NCBI GenBank assembly: GCA_023139255.1
Contig: JAGLNY010000279.1
Span: 1 to 5,694, forward strand
DNA length: 5,694 bases
Direction: 5' to 3'
Origin: Spirochaetales bacterium
GTDB taxonomy: Bacteria; Spirochaetota; Spirochaetia; JABMQR01
Positions within the stretch are counted from its first letter, which is position 1, and each line of letters starts with the position of its first letter. A program made the translations under genes and the position numbers. The notes beneath the pieces were generated by a model, which did not search any database, was not told the origin of the DNA, and worked only from the letters and a program-made list of their open reading frames with translations. Below are positions 1 through 5,694 of this stretch, piece by piece.

Positions 1-732
1 GCTCTGTAAGTGTCAACTCTTATATCTTCAGGGCGTATATCAATATCAATTACTTCCTCAATGACAGGGGAAACATATACTGAAGCAAAAGTAGTGTGAC
101 GTCTTTTATTTGAGTCAAATGGGGAAATCCGAACTAATCGATGAACACCAGACTCACTTTTTAGATATCCATAGGCATTTTTTCCGGATACTTCCAAAGT
201 AACAGATTTAACACCGCCTTCAGCTTCCAACAAATCAAGAATTTGTGTTTTATACCCTTTGCCTTCAATCCATCTCATATACATACGTAATAACATGTTC
301 ACCCAATCACAAGCCTCGGTTCCGCCAGCTCCCGAATGAATTGTGATAAATGCATCATTACTATCATAAATATCCGATAATAAAGATTTTGTGTATAAAT
401 CATCAAATTCTTTTTTTGCATTGGTAATTTGAGTTATAATATCATTCTCAAGTTCACTTAAGTCAGGTTCTTCCTTGTAAAGCTCGTAAAAATCAAAAAT
501 TTCCTGAGTCTCAGTTAATAATTTTTTCCAGGGATTAATTTTTTCTTTAAGAGCAGAGATTTCTGAATAAGTTTTTTCTGCATTTTCACGATTATCCCAG
601 AAGTTGGAGGATAGTGTTTTTTGTTCAAGTTCGCTAATTTTATTTTCTAGTATATCGGGGTCAAAGACGCCTCCAGGCATCTTGAACTTCTTTTATAAGT
701 TTTTCCAGAATTGGTATGTAATCTGTAATCAT
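1..732 (-). CDS. prfB: Peptide chain release factor 2 (RF2), N-terminal part, with programmed +1 frameshift; cut by window edge
   Basis: RF2 recognises UAA and UGA in the ribosomal A site and triggers peptide release. The reading frame has two parts. Codons from ATG at 732 run 23 residues (ending DAWRRL) to an in-frame TGA at 661-663. After a +1 shift it continues from GAC at 660-662 to the window edge. The product shows the RF2 N-terminal helical domain, then HSGAGGTEACDW and LLRMYMRW, typical of the family. The stop-codon-recognition tripeptide Ser-Pro-Phe is at 117-125 (about residues 203-205), as in RF2 rather than the PxT of RF1. The last readable residues are VDTYRA, directly before where the catalytic GGQ loop should be, so the C-terminal third is missing. 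Two ATGs are possible, 738 and 732. AAGGA at 739-743 touches the first but sits 6 nt from the second, so I chose 732. The gene starts 45 bp after the GH57-like stop and is probably autoregulated through the frameshift. Confidence 0.96.
660..675 (-). promoter_or_regulatory. prfB: Programmed +1 ribosomal frameshift site of prfB
   Basis: On the minus strand the codons read TGG AGG CGT CTT TGA C. The parts are a Shine-Dalgarno-like GGAGG (670-674), a 3-nt spacer, the slippery Leu codon CTT (664-666), then TGA (661-663) followed by C (660). Spacing and the CUU-UGA-C core match the well-known E. coli prfB site, where the internal SD and slow UGA reading by RF2 make the ribosome slip forward one base. 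Low RF2 therefore raises RF2 synthesis. The frame downstream of the slip encodes clear RF2 sequence, which supports function rather than a sequencing error. Confidence 0.95.
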
Positions 733-738
733 AGTCAT

Positions 739-743
739 TCCTT
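739..743 (-). promoter_or_regulatory. Ribosome binding site deciding the prfB start
   Basis: AAGGA lies directly against the ATG at 736-738, which is too close for that codon, and 6 nt before the ATG at 730-732. The spacing favours the second ATG (protein begins MITDYIPIL). The difference is only two residues. Confidence 0.7.
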
Positions 744-777
744 AAGTAAAGTTTTCGATTTGTGAAATTACCTCAAT

Positions 778-2697
778 CTACTTTATTTTCTCAATCCTGA
801 TTTCGTATGAGCATTTCCATTCTTCATCCGGCTTAAGATCCAGGTCCCATATAGGAAGCAGGATTGAATATTGATATATTTCTACTTCTCCAAACAAAGT
901 AGTTATTTGAGTATTATACGTATTCTTAAATAATGTATACCGTTTGTCAGAAGTTAATGTTAAAAGAGTTTTTTTAAATTTATCTTTTATTACGATCTTC
1001 TTTACATTGAACATCGTAATCTTACCGTCAACAATCTTTCTTTCGTGTTGCGAATCTTCAGCATACATCTCAAGAAAATCATCTCCATCATAAGCAAATG
1101 ATAAATTCTGTTCAGCACCGAATTTTGTCTCTATTCTTCTGGAAGAAATATTTTTTATTTTATAATTAACTTCAAGTGAGTTAGCTTTAAATACATAAGT
1201 TTTTGTCAGAGAGACGTTACTATTGATTTTAAATGGTAAATTAACGTTTAGTGAAAATTCTATTTCACGGTTATTTTTATCAAGTTTCTTAAGTGTATAA
1301 ATATTTGATTCAATTGAGAACACTCTTTTCTCTTTATATTTTTTATAATTCTTTATATCAAATTGCGGATGAAGAAAGACATCTGAAAATGAGTTTTGTT
1401 TGTTATCATGCATCCCTACTATTTGAGCTGTTTCGGTTGATTCATCTGAATGCCCAACAAAAGTATCAAGGTAATTCCATGAAGTAACCAGATAATCAAG
1501 TTCAGCAAGGCAACCGCCTTTTGAATCAACTATAGCTGTAATGTTTTTCCCGCGAAATATATATTCATCCAAACCATCAAAATCGAAATCAAACGGCATA
1601 ATTGATGAAGTAAAAAATCCCTTTTCCCTTGATGATCTTTCTGCCTCTATAAGATGCGAATAATTTTCCTTTCTGAGATAATTATAGTACAGCCCACCCC
1701 AATCTGTGAATGTAAAGGCCCCAAAACTTTCGCCCTTAAGTATTTCAAGGCTGGAAAGTTTCTTTAAACTTTTCTCCTTTTTAATGGTGTTTGATAATTT
1801 TTGTGAATGGTTAAGCTTACCATATAAGAAATTCAATTCAGGGTACCTAAGAAACATTTCGTTGTATTCTGTGATATTCCCAGGCATACTACATAAACTA
1901 TAGCAACCAGCAGGCAAATACTTTTTCTCAAAATTTGATACACTCTCAGACTCGGATCTGGGGAAAGTAGTTACAAAATTGTTCTTTTTTACACTATTGA
2001 ACAAACCTTCAAGGAGTCCAATAAGCTCTTTACCCTCTTTAAGGATGAATTCTGAAACCAGTTTGTTTGCATCCAACATTATGGTTATAGGTGTATCATT
2101 TTTCTGGGGATCTGAATATCCTGCGGTAATTGACGTAAAATTATTAGAGAAAACAGCATCGGAATAGTCTTTATGAATGGGAAAAATATTTATTGTTTTC
2201 CCCATTTCCTGCATGGAAAATGGTTTGGTAAAATCATTATTCTGTATTTCATTTGATGTGTTAATTAATATATTATTTATTCCACAGCTGGTAAAAGTAC
2301 TAACAAGAGCCGGGCTCCAAATTTGGTCTGTAACCCAAATGCTTTTAGGTCTTCGCCCAAACCGTTTACGTAAAAAAGTCGTCGTCATTTCGACCTGAAG
2401 GGCTCTGTCCTTCAATGGGAGAATAGTTAAAATGGGATCATAATACCCACCTGTCAACAATTCAAGCTGCTTCCTTTTTACCATATCATTAATTAACATG
2501 TTAATTTCCGGATAGTCGCTCTCAAACCATTCCAGAACAATAACAGAAATATAAAGAACAAATTTTATATCACTATGTGTATATAAGTAGGTGAGAAGAG
2601 GTTTATAACAGTGAAATAAACTATATTCCAAGTCTTCTACTTGTGTTCCCAGAGGTTTTTGACTGTACAATCCCAGAATAATCTTTTTTTTACTCAT
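778..2697 (-). CDS. GH57-like protein (alpha-amylase/4-alpha-glucanotransferase type) with altered active site
   Basis: The 639 residues are close to the length of GH57 4-alpha-glucanotransferases (about 650). From remembered family sequences, the N-terminal barrel is recognisable: ILGLYSQKPLG (8-18) matches the start with the HNHQPLG motif; KQLELLTGGYYDPIL (76-90) matches the GQLE..AGFYEP region; SIWVTDQIWSP (119-129) matches the nucleophile strand; IMLDANKL (206-213) matches the acid/base region; RYPELNF (284-290) and GGLYYNYLR (334-342) match the central DUF1925-like part. From about 368 (FDFDFDGLDEY) to the end is a beta-rich DUF1926-like domain. Key residues differ: HQP is QKP (13-15), the catalytic Glu position is Asp124, and the usual His of the MHKRM region is Tyr292. 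Asp209 probably retains the acid/base position. Fold and family are confident; activity is doubtful. No signal peptide is seen, so it is probably cytoplasmic. The RBS before ATG 2697 is weak (AGAG). It follows rnfB by 47 bp and precedes prfB. A link to glycogen or maltodextrin metabolism is possible but unproven. Confidence 0.82.
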   Translation of the reverse strand: MSKKKIILGLYSQKPLGTQVEDLEYSLFHCYKPLLTYLYTHSDIKFVLYISVIVLEWFESDYPEINMLINDMVKRKQLELLTGGYYDPILTILPLKDRALQVEMTTTFLRKRFGRRPKSIWVTDQIWSPALVSTFTSCGINNILINTSNEIQNNDFTKPFSMQEMGKTINIFPIHKDYSDAVFSNNFTSITAGYSDPQKNDTPITIMLDANKLVSEFILKEGKELIGLLEGLFNSVKKNNFVTTFPRSESESVSNFEKKYLPAGCYSLCSMPGNITEYNEMFLRYPELNFLYGKLNHSQKLSNTIKKEKSLKKLSSLEILKGESFGAFTFTDWGGLYYNYLRKENYSHLIEAERSSREKGFFTSSIMPFDFDFDGLDEYIFRGKNITAIVDSKGGCLAELDYLVTSWNYLDTFVGHSDESTETAQIVGMHDNKQNSFSDVFLHPQFDIKNYKKYKEKRVFSIESNIYTLKKLDKNNREIEFSLNVNLPFKINSNVSLTKTYVFKANSLEVNYKIKNISSRRIETKFGAEQNLSFAYDGDDFLEMYAEDSQHERKIVDGKITMFNVKKIVIKDKFKKTLLTLTSDKRYTLFKNTYNTQITTLFGEVEIYQYSILLPIWDLDLKPDEEWKCSYEIRIEKIK

Positions 2698-2744
2698 ATT
2701 TACTCTATGTTACACGTATCTTTAAAAGATATAAACAATATTAC
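2698..2744 (-). other. 47-bp spacer between rnfB and the GH57-like gene, with a short AT-rich inverted repeat
   Basis: This is the longest non-coding gap in the window. It holds a 7-bp inverted repeat with one central base, TATCTTT-A-AAAGATA, at 2717-2731. Folded as RNA it would give only about five AT-dominated pairs and no U-tract, so it is not a convincing terminator. It could be an operator-like palindrome or chance. I could not place a -35/-10 pair here with confidence. The absence of a clear stop signal is compatible with read-through from rnf into the GH57-like gene. Confidence 0.3.
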
Positions 2745-3545
2745 CTAAATTTTACATATTGAATTTGTTGGACAGGCCTTTGCAGCACCCTGCCTGTCAA
2801 TTCCTTTGCTGTTGTAATTGACCACAGAAAGAAAATTGTTGACATCAAATCCAGCCTCGGGATATTTTTTCTCACAGATTTTACAACCTATGCACCCTAC
2901 TTTGCATACTTTCCTTACTACAGCACCTTTATCTTTTGAATTGCATGCTACGTAATAATCTGCATGATAAGGAATCATCTGCATTACACCAGTAGGGCAA
3001 ATCTCAACACATTTTCTGCAGCTGATACAAACTTCTTTATTAACTTCCACTCTTCCGTCAGCAGTTTTTGAGATTGCATCTACTGGGCAAACTTTTATAC
3101 AGCTTCCAAGTCCTAAACAACCATATTTACAACTCTTATCTCCCTTAAATAAAAGTACTGCAGAATTACAATCTTCTAATCCCCTGTAAGCAAAATCATA
3201 TGCAGAATGTTCTCTGTTGCCATTACAATGTACTTTTGCAACAAGCCTGTTTTCATTGAACTCAATTTCCATACCCATTATTTTAGATATTTTTTCTGCA
3301 CTTTCCTTTCCTCCAGGTGGGCATAGTCCTATTTCGGCTTTCTCAATTACAATAGCTTCAGCATATGCGGAACAACCGGCATACCCGCATGCTCCGCAGT
3401 TAATACCTGGAAGAGATTCCTCAACATTGGCAACACGGACATCTTTATTTACAGCGAGTTTTTTAGAAGCGAAAGCAAGACCTATCCCCAGAAGTCCTCC
3501 AAGGATTGCCACAGAAAGAAATGCTGAAATAATATTTATGATCAT
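2745..3545 (-). CDS. rnfB: Rnf complex subunit RnfB, iron-sulfur protein, lacking one C-terminal ferredoxin cluster
   Basis: RnfB is the membrane-anchored iron-sulfur subunit that takes electrons from ferredoxin and passes them into the Rnf complex. The 266 residues show, in order: an N-terminal membrane helix (about 3-26); the Fe-S domain C50-x2-C53-x4-C58-x16-C75 (GINCGACGYAGC then LCPPGG); and a two-cluster ferredoxin region, CKYGCLGLGSCIKVCP (C139, C143, C149, C153) and CISCRKCVEICP (C173, C176, C179, C183). Last comes a third module, GCIGCKICEKKYP (C218, C221, C224) with a late C258-Pro. In many Bacteroidetes and clostridial RnfB this module carries two clusters. Here Tyr228 stands where its fourth Cys is expected, and the usual CxxCxxC of the second motif is replaced by a Cys-free stretch. 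ATG 3545 has AGGA motifs 8 and 3 nt upstream, inside and just after the rnfA 3' end. The gene sits 5 bp after rnfA. Confidence 0.95.
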   Translation of the reverse strand: MIINIISAFLSVAILGGLLGIGLAFASKKLAVNKDVRVANVEESLPGINCGACGYAGCSAYAEAIVIEKAEIGLCPPGGKESAEKISKIMGMEIEFNENRLVAKVHCNGNREHSAYDFAYRGLEDCNSAVLLFKGDKSCKYGCLGLGSCIKVCPVDAISKTADGRVEVNKEVCISCRKCVEICPTGVMQMIPYHADYYVACNSKDKGAVVRKVCKVGCIGCKICEKKYPEAGFDVNNFLSVVNYNSKGIDRQGAAKACPTNSICKI

Positions 3546-3550
3546 AATTC

Positions 3551-4141
3551 CTATCCTAGAAGATTTGTTAATAAAGCTCTGTCAAAGGCCATAAATGCAA
3601 GAGCCATTAAACCACCGGAAATAAATGCAACTGGTACACCTTGTAAAGGCTTTGGGACACGTATCAGATCAAGCTTTTCCCGTATATTCGACATAAGTAA
3701 AATAGCAAGTAAAAATCCTATACCGGCAGATATCCCGGCAACAAAACTTTCAAGGGCATTATAATTATTGGTAATATTTATTAAGGCTATACCCAAAACA
3801 GCACAGTTTGTTGTAATCAGTGGAAGAAAAATACCAAGTGCTTTATATAATTGTGGTGATATTTTTTGAATAACCATCTCAACAAATTGTACAAGAGATG
3901 CAATAACCAAAATAAATGTTATTGTCTGCAAATACTCAATATTAAATGGAATTAAAATATAATGAGAGAGAAGCCATGTCACAATTGAAGCGATTGCCAT
4001 AACAAAAGTTACTGCAAAACCCATTCCAATTGCTGATTCCGTATTTTTCGAGACTCCAATAAAAGGACATAGTCCTAAAAACTGGGTAAGTATGAAATTG
4101 TTTATAAATACAAATGAAATTAAGATTGCAAGATACGACAT
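3551..4141 (-). CDS. rnfA: Rnf complex membrane subunit RnfA
   Basis: RnfA is an integral inner-membrane subunit of the Rnf ferredoxin:NAD+ oxidoreductase, homologous to RnfE and to NqrE/NqrD of the Na+-pumping NADH:quinone reductase. The 196 residues form about six hydrophobic helices, the usual length. C25 in FLGLCPFIG and C113 in TTNCAVLG are the paired cysteines which, with the RnfE pair, hold a [2Fe-2S] cluster within the membrane in known Rnf/Nqr structures. The N-terminus MSYLAILISFVFINNFILTQ is typical of RnfA and separates it from RnfE. ATG 4141 follows the rnfE stop by one base. A strong purine-rich RBS (AAGGAGAAAGGTG) lies within the end of rnfE, its GGTG 7 nt before the start, so translation of the two genes is probably coupled. 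Confidence 0.97.
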   Translation of the reverse strand: MSYLAILISFVFINNFILTQFLGLCPFIGVSKNTESAIGMGFAVTFVMAIASIVTWLLSHYILIPFNIEYLQTITFILVIASLVQFVEMVIQKISPQLYKALGIFLPLITTNCAVLGIALINITNNYNALESFVAGISAGIGFLLAILLMSNIREKLDLIRVPKPLQGVPVAFISGGLMALAFMAFDRALLTNLLG

Positions 4142-4142
4142 G

Positions 4143-4763
4143 TTAAGACACCTTTCTCCTTGAAGAATACCAATTAAAAAATGCTTTTAAATATCCCATA
4201 ACCAATAGTGCCCCGGCTGAAAGACCAAAAACCCTGGCAGGAGCATTATAAATACCGGGAATCTTAATAATTCCATCAAAACTGCCTATTGAGATTATGG
4301 TAATTGTACCGGCACCAAGAACCTCCCTGAACAGAGCAATAAGCATTAAGCTTAGCGTGAAGCCTATTCCCATACCTAAAGCATCGAGAATTGATGCACG
4401 AACACTATTCCTGTTAGCAAATGCCTCTGCACGTCCCAGAATAAGACAGTTCACTACAATTAAAGGTACAAACACTCCCAGACTCTCAAAAAGGGATGGT
4501 AAATACGCATGCATCACCATTTCCACAATAGTAACAAATGAAGCAATTATCACGATATAAGCTGGTATTCGTACTTTCTCAGGTATAAAATTTTTTAATA
4601 ATGAAACAAATATATTTGAGCCAAGCAGTACAAAAACAACTCCTGCCCCCATACCTATTGCATTAATAAATTTTGAAGAAACTCCTAAAGCAGGACATAA
4701 ACCAAGGACAATAATAAAAATGGGATTTTTTTTAAAAATGCCTTTAGTAAACTCTTTTAACAT
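4143..4763 (-). CDS. rnfE: Rnf complex membrane subunit RnfE
   Basis: RnfE is the membrane partner of RnfA, with inverted topology, and supplies the other half of the membrane [2Fe-2S] site. Numbered from ATG 4763, the protein has 206 residues and starts MLKEFTKGIFKKNPIF, the usual RnfE opening (short amphipathic stretch, then GI..NPIF). C23 in GLCPALGVS and C106 in VNCLILGRAEAFA are the cluster ligands. About six transmembrane segments follow one another to a basic tail (SSRRKVS). A longer start at 4775 would add MENL and would begin directly on the rnfG stop codon (TAA-ATG). I prefer 4763 because GGAG at 4770-4773 lies 6 nt before it, while no good RBS precedes 4775. The gene lies between rnfG and rnfA. 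Confidence 0.96.
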   Translation of the reverse strand: MLKEFTKGIFKKNPIFIIVLGLCPALGVSSKFINAIGMGAGVVFVLLGSNIFVSLLKNFIPEKVRIPAYIVIIASFVTIVEMVMHAYLPSLFESLGVFVPLIVVNCLILGRAEAFANRNSVRASILDALGMGIGFTLSLMLIALFREVLGAGTITIISIGSFDGIIKIPGIYNAPARVFGLSAGALLVMGYLKAFFNWYSSRRKVS

Positions 4764-4769
4764 TAAATT

Positions 4770-4773
4770 CTCC
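4770..4773 (-). promoter_or_regulatory. Ribosome binding site deciding the rnfE start
   Basis: GGAG overlaps the upstream in-frame ATG (4773-4775) and stands 6 nt before the ATG at 4761-4763. This makes the downstream ATG the better start and shortens RnfE by four residues to the N-terminus usual in the family. Confidence 0.65.
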
Positions 4774-4775
4774 AT

Positions 4776-5354
4776 TTACTGTTTTGATTCAGCCAGTTTG
4801 GTTTTAACAAATTCCGATCCTGAAAAAAGAGCTTTTGCTACTCCGGAAAATGTTATTGTTGCTCCGCTAATCGCATCCGCTTGTTCAGTTGTCAGTTGAT
4901 TTTTACGTAAAGGAATAGGGTCTGATGCCCCTTTAGAGAGGAATAATTCCATATATTCAGTCTTTTCAGCTTCCTTGCCCAATCCTGGAGTTTCAGTATT
5001 TTTCAAAAGCTTAGCTTGAATAAGCGCACCATTTTTCTCATATCCTACAATCATATCCATTGGTCCACCATATCCAACTGCAGTAATGGAAAGAATATAT
5101 CCAGTTAAAATTTCATTATCTGACAACGTGTAAAATGAATTAATTTTATCAAATGCTGTGTCTGTTTCGTTTACCAGTGTGTTGGTTTCAGAAATTACGT
5201 AGGTTTTTGATACTGCTGACAATGCTTTTATCAGCAATTCCTTATTGTATTTTTCGATTTTTGGTGCTGTCAGCAAGTTTATACAAGCCAATGCTGTTGC
5301 TGCTACAGTACAAATTAATGCCAGTTTTCCACTAATTCTTAACATATCTTTCAC
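4776..5354 (-). CDS. rnfG: Rnf complex subunit RnfG, periplasmic covalent-FMN protein
   Basis: RnfG is a membrane-anchored flavoprotein in which FMN is bound through a phosphoester to a Thr. It carries electrons on the outer face of the inner membrane. The 192 residues have one N-terminal membrane helix (about 8-29), then an extracytoplasmic FMN-binding domain. Family motifs are present: AVGYGGPMDMIVGY (92-105), NTETPGLGKEAE (119-130) and DAISGATITFSGV (160-172). Thr166 of Ser-Gly-Ala-Thr (4857-4868) is the expected flavin attachment site. The likely start is GTG at 5354, with AAAGG about 9 nt upstream. It overlaps rnfD by 23 nt. An ATG three codons later (5345) is possible but has a weaker RBS. 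The stop TAA abuts the first possible rnfE ATG. Length and motifs are normal, with nothing missing. Confidence 0.95.
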   Translation of the reverse strand: MKDMLRISGKLALICTVAATALACINLLTAPKIEKYNKELLIKALSAVSKTYVISETNTLVNETDTAFDKINSFYTLSDNEILTGYILSITAVGYGGPMDMIVGYEKNGALIQAKLLKNTETPGLGKEAEKTEYMELFLSKGASDPIPLRKNQLTTEQADAISGATITFSGVAKALFSGSEFVKTKLAESKQ

Positions 5355-5694
5355 TATTCAGTACCTTTTTTCTTTTTTTTCCAAATATCGCGGGTTTTAG
5401 GTAACGATCTATTAGCGGAACAAAAATATTCATTAGTATAATTGCAAGGGAAACTCCCTCTGGTAGTGATCCAAAAAAACGTAACAGGAATGTAAGAAAT
5501 CCTACTCCGATTCCAAACATAATCATACCCTTACCAGTAATAGGGGAAGTCACCATATCTGTTGCCATAAAAAAAGCACCAAGGATAAGTCCGCCACTGA
5601 AAAGGTTGAACCAAATCTCACCGTTGAAAAATCCAAACCCATAGGATAATCCGCCGAAAATCCAGGTAAAAAGAATAAAACTTCCTAAATACGC
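5332..5694 (-). CDS. rnfD: Rnf complex membrane subunit RnfD, C-terminal part; 5' end beyond the window
   Basis: The frame is open from the right edge to TAG at 5332-5334, giving the last 120 residues; an internal ATG at 5568 is not the real start. RnfD is a multi-helix membrane subunit, homologous to NqrB, with a covalent FMN. The visible part holds about four hydrophobic segments and the family signatures FSGGLILGAFFMATDMVTSP, ITGKGMIMFGIG and the PEGVSLAIILMNIFVPLID stretch, ending in a basic tail (KPAIFGKKRKKVLNSERYVKN). The Thr that carries FMN lies further upstream and cannot be checked here. The 3' end overlaps the start of rnfG, which points to translational coupling. Confidence 0.95.
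   Translation of the reverse strand, partial: AYLGSFILFTWIFGGLSYGFGFFNGEIWFNLFSGGLILGAFFMATDMVTSPITGKGMIMFGIGVGFLTFLLRFFGSLPEGVSLAIILMNIFVPLIDRYLKPAIFGKKRKKVLNSERYVKN

Noticed and set aside
661..663. In-frame TGA near the start of prfB as a sign of a pseudogene or recoded selenocysteine
   Set aside because: The context CTT TGA C with GGAGG upstream, and intact RF2 sequence in the +1 frame, fits the known programmed frameshift.
733..777. Terminator or promoter between the GH57-like gene and prfB
   Set aside because: No stem with a U-tract and no convincing -35/-10 pair could be seen; only the prfB RBS is clear.
3217..3594. A 125-codon open frame on the plus strand
   Set aside because: It lies opposite rnfB and the rnfA end, whose protein signatures are unambiguous, and its translation resembles no family I know. 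The other plus-strand open frames (for example 4297-4560, 2177-2398, 1706-1903) are rejected for the same reason.
5271..5300. RnfG as a lipoprotein, from Cys24 in TALAC at the end of the N-terminal helix
   Set aside because: The residues before the Cys (A-L-A) fit the lipobox poorly and the helix continues past it. RnfG proteins are normally anchored by this helix. Relaxed spirochaete lipoboxes leave a small doubt.
5332..5568. A separate 78-residue small membrane protein starting at ATG 5568
   Set aside because: The frame stays open to the window edge with continuous RnfD-like sequence (for example GGLILGAFFMATD across that ATG), so it is the tail of rnfD.
1..5694. A wholly new defence, mobile or RNA-based system
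   Set aside because: Almost all of the window is filled by recognisable rnf, GH57-like and prfB coding sequence. I saw no repeats, arrays, integrase-like genes or structured non-coding stretch.

Overview
The window is AT-rich (roughly one third G+C by eye), and every supported gene lies on the minus strand. Read in the direction of transcription, from high to low coordinates, the order is: 3' part of rnfD, rnfG, rnfE, rnfA, rnfB, a glycoside hydrolase family 57 (GH57)-like gene, then the 5' two thirds of prfB (peptide chain release factor 2, RF2). The genes are packed with overlaps or gaps of 47 bp or less. I see no convincing terminator or promoter between them, so the block could be transcribed as one unit.

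Positions 2745-5694 hold most of an Rnf complex operon in the common order D-G-E-A-B; rnfC would lie beyond the right edge. Rnf is a membrane-bound, ion-translocating ferredoxin:NAD+ oxidoreductase. Its signatures are all readable: covalent flavin site SGAT in RnfG, paired membrane cysteines in RnfA and RnfE, the MATD-x-VTSP segment in RnfD, and the cysteine clusters of RnfB. RnfB is unusual. Its C-terminal ferredoxin-like module has lost exactly the four cysteines of one [4Fe-4S] cluster and kept the four of the other.

Positions 778-2697 encode a 639-residue protein with the layout of GH57 alpha-amylase/4-alpha-glucanotransferases of the Thermococcus litoralis type. The scaffold is recognisable, but most active-site residues are replaced, including the catalytic Glu (now Asp124) and the HQP motif (now QKP). 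It may be a non-catalytic or functionally shifted homologue.

Positions 1-732 encode the N-terminal part of RF2. It has the classic in-frame UGA with an upstream Shine-Dalgarno-like element for +1 programmed frameshifting. The window cuts the gene just before the GGQ motif.

The source is a bacterium using the standard code. The low G+C, the rnfDGEAB order, the GH57 protein with DUF1925/DUF1926-like regions and the HSGAGGTEACDW form of RF2 suggest a spirochaete of the Treponema/Spirochaetaceae type, with low to moderate confidence. I found no mobile element, CRISPR array, RNA gene or wholly new system. The observations most worth checking are the degenerate GH57 active site, the cluster loss in RnfB, and the linkage of the GH57-like gene to rnf and prfB.
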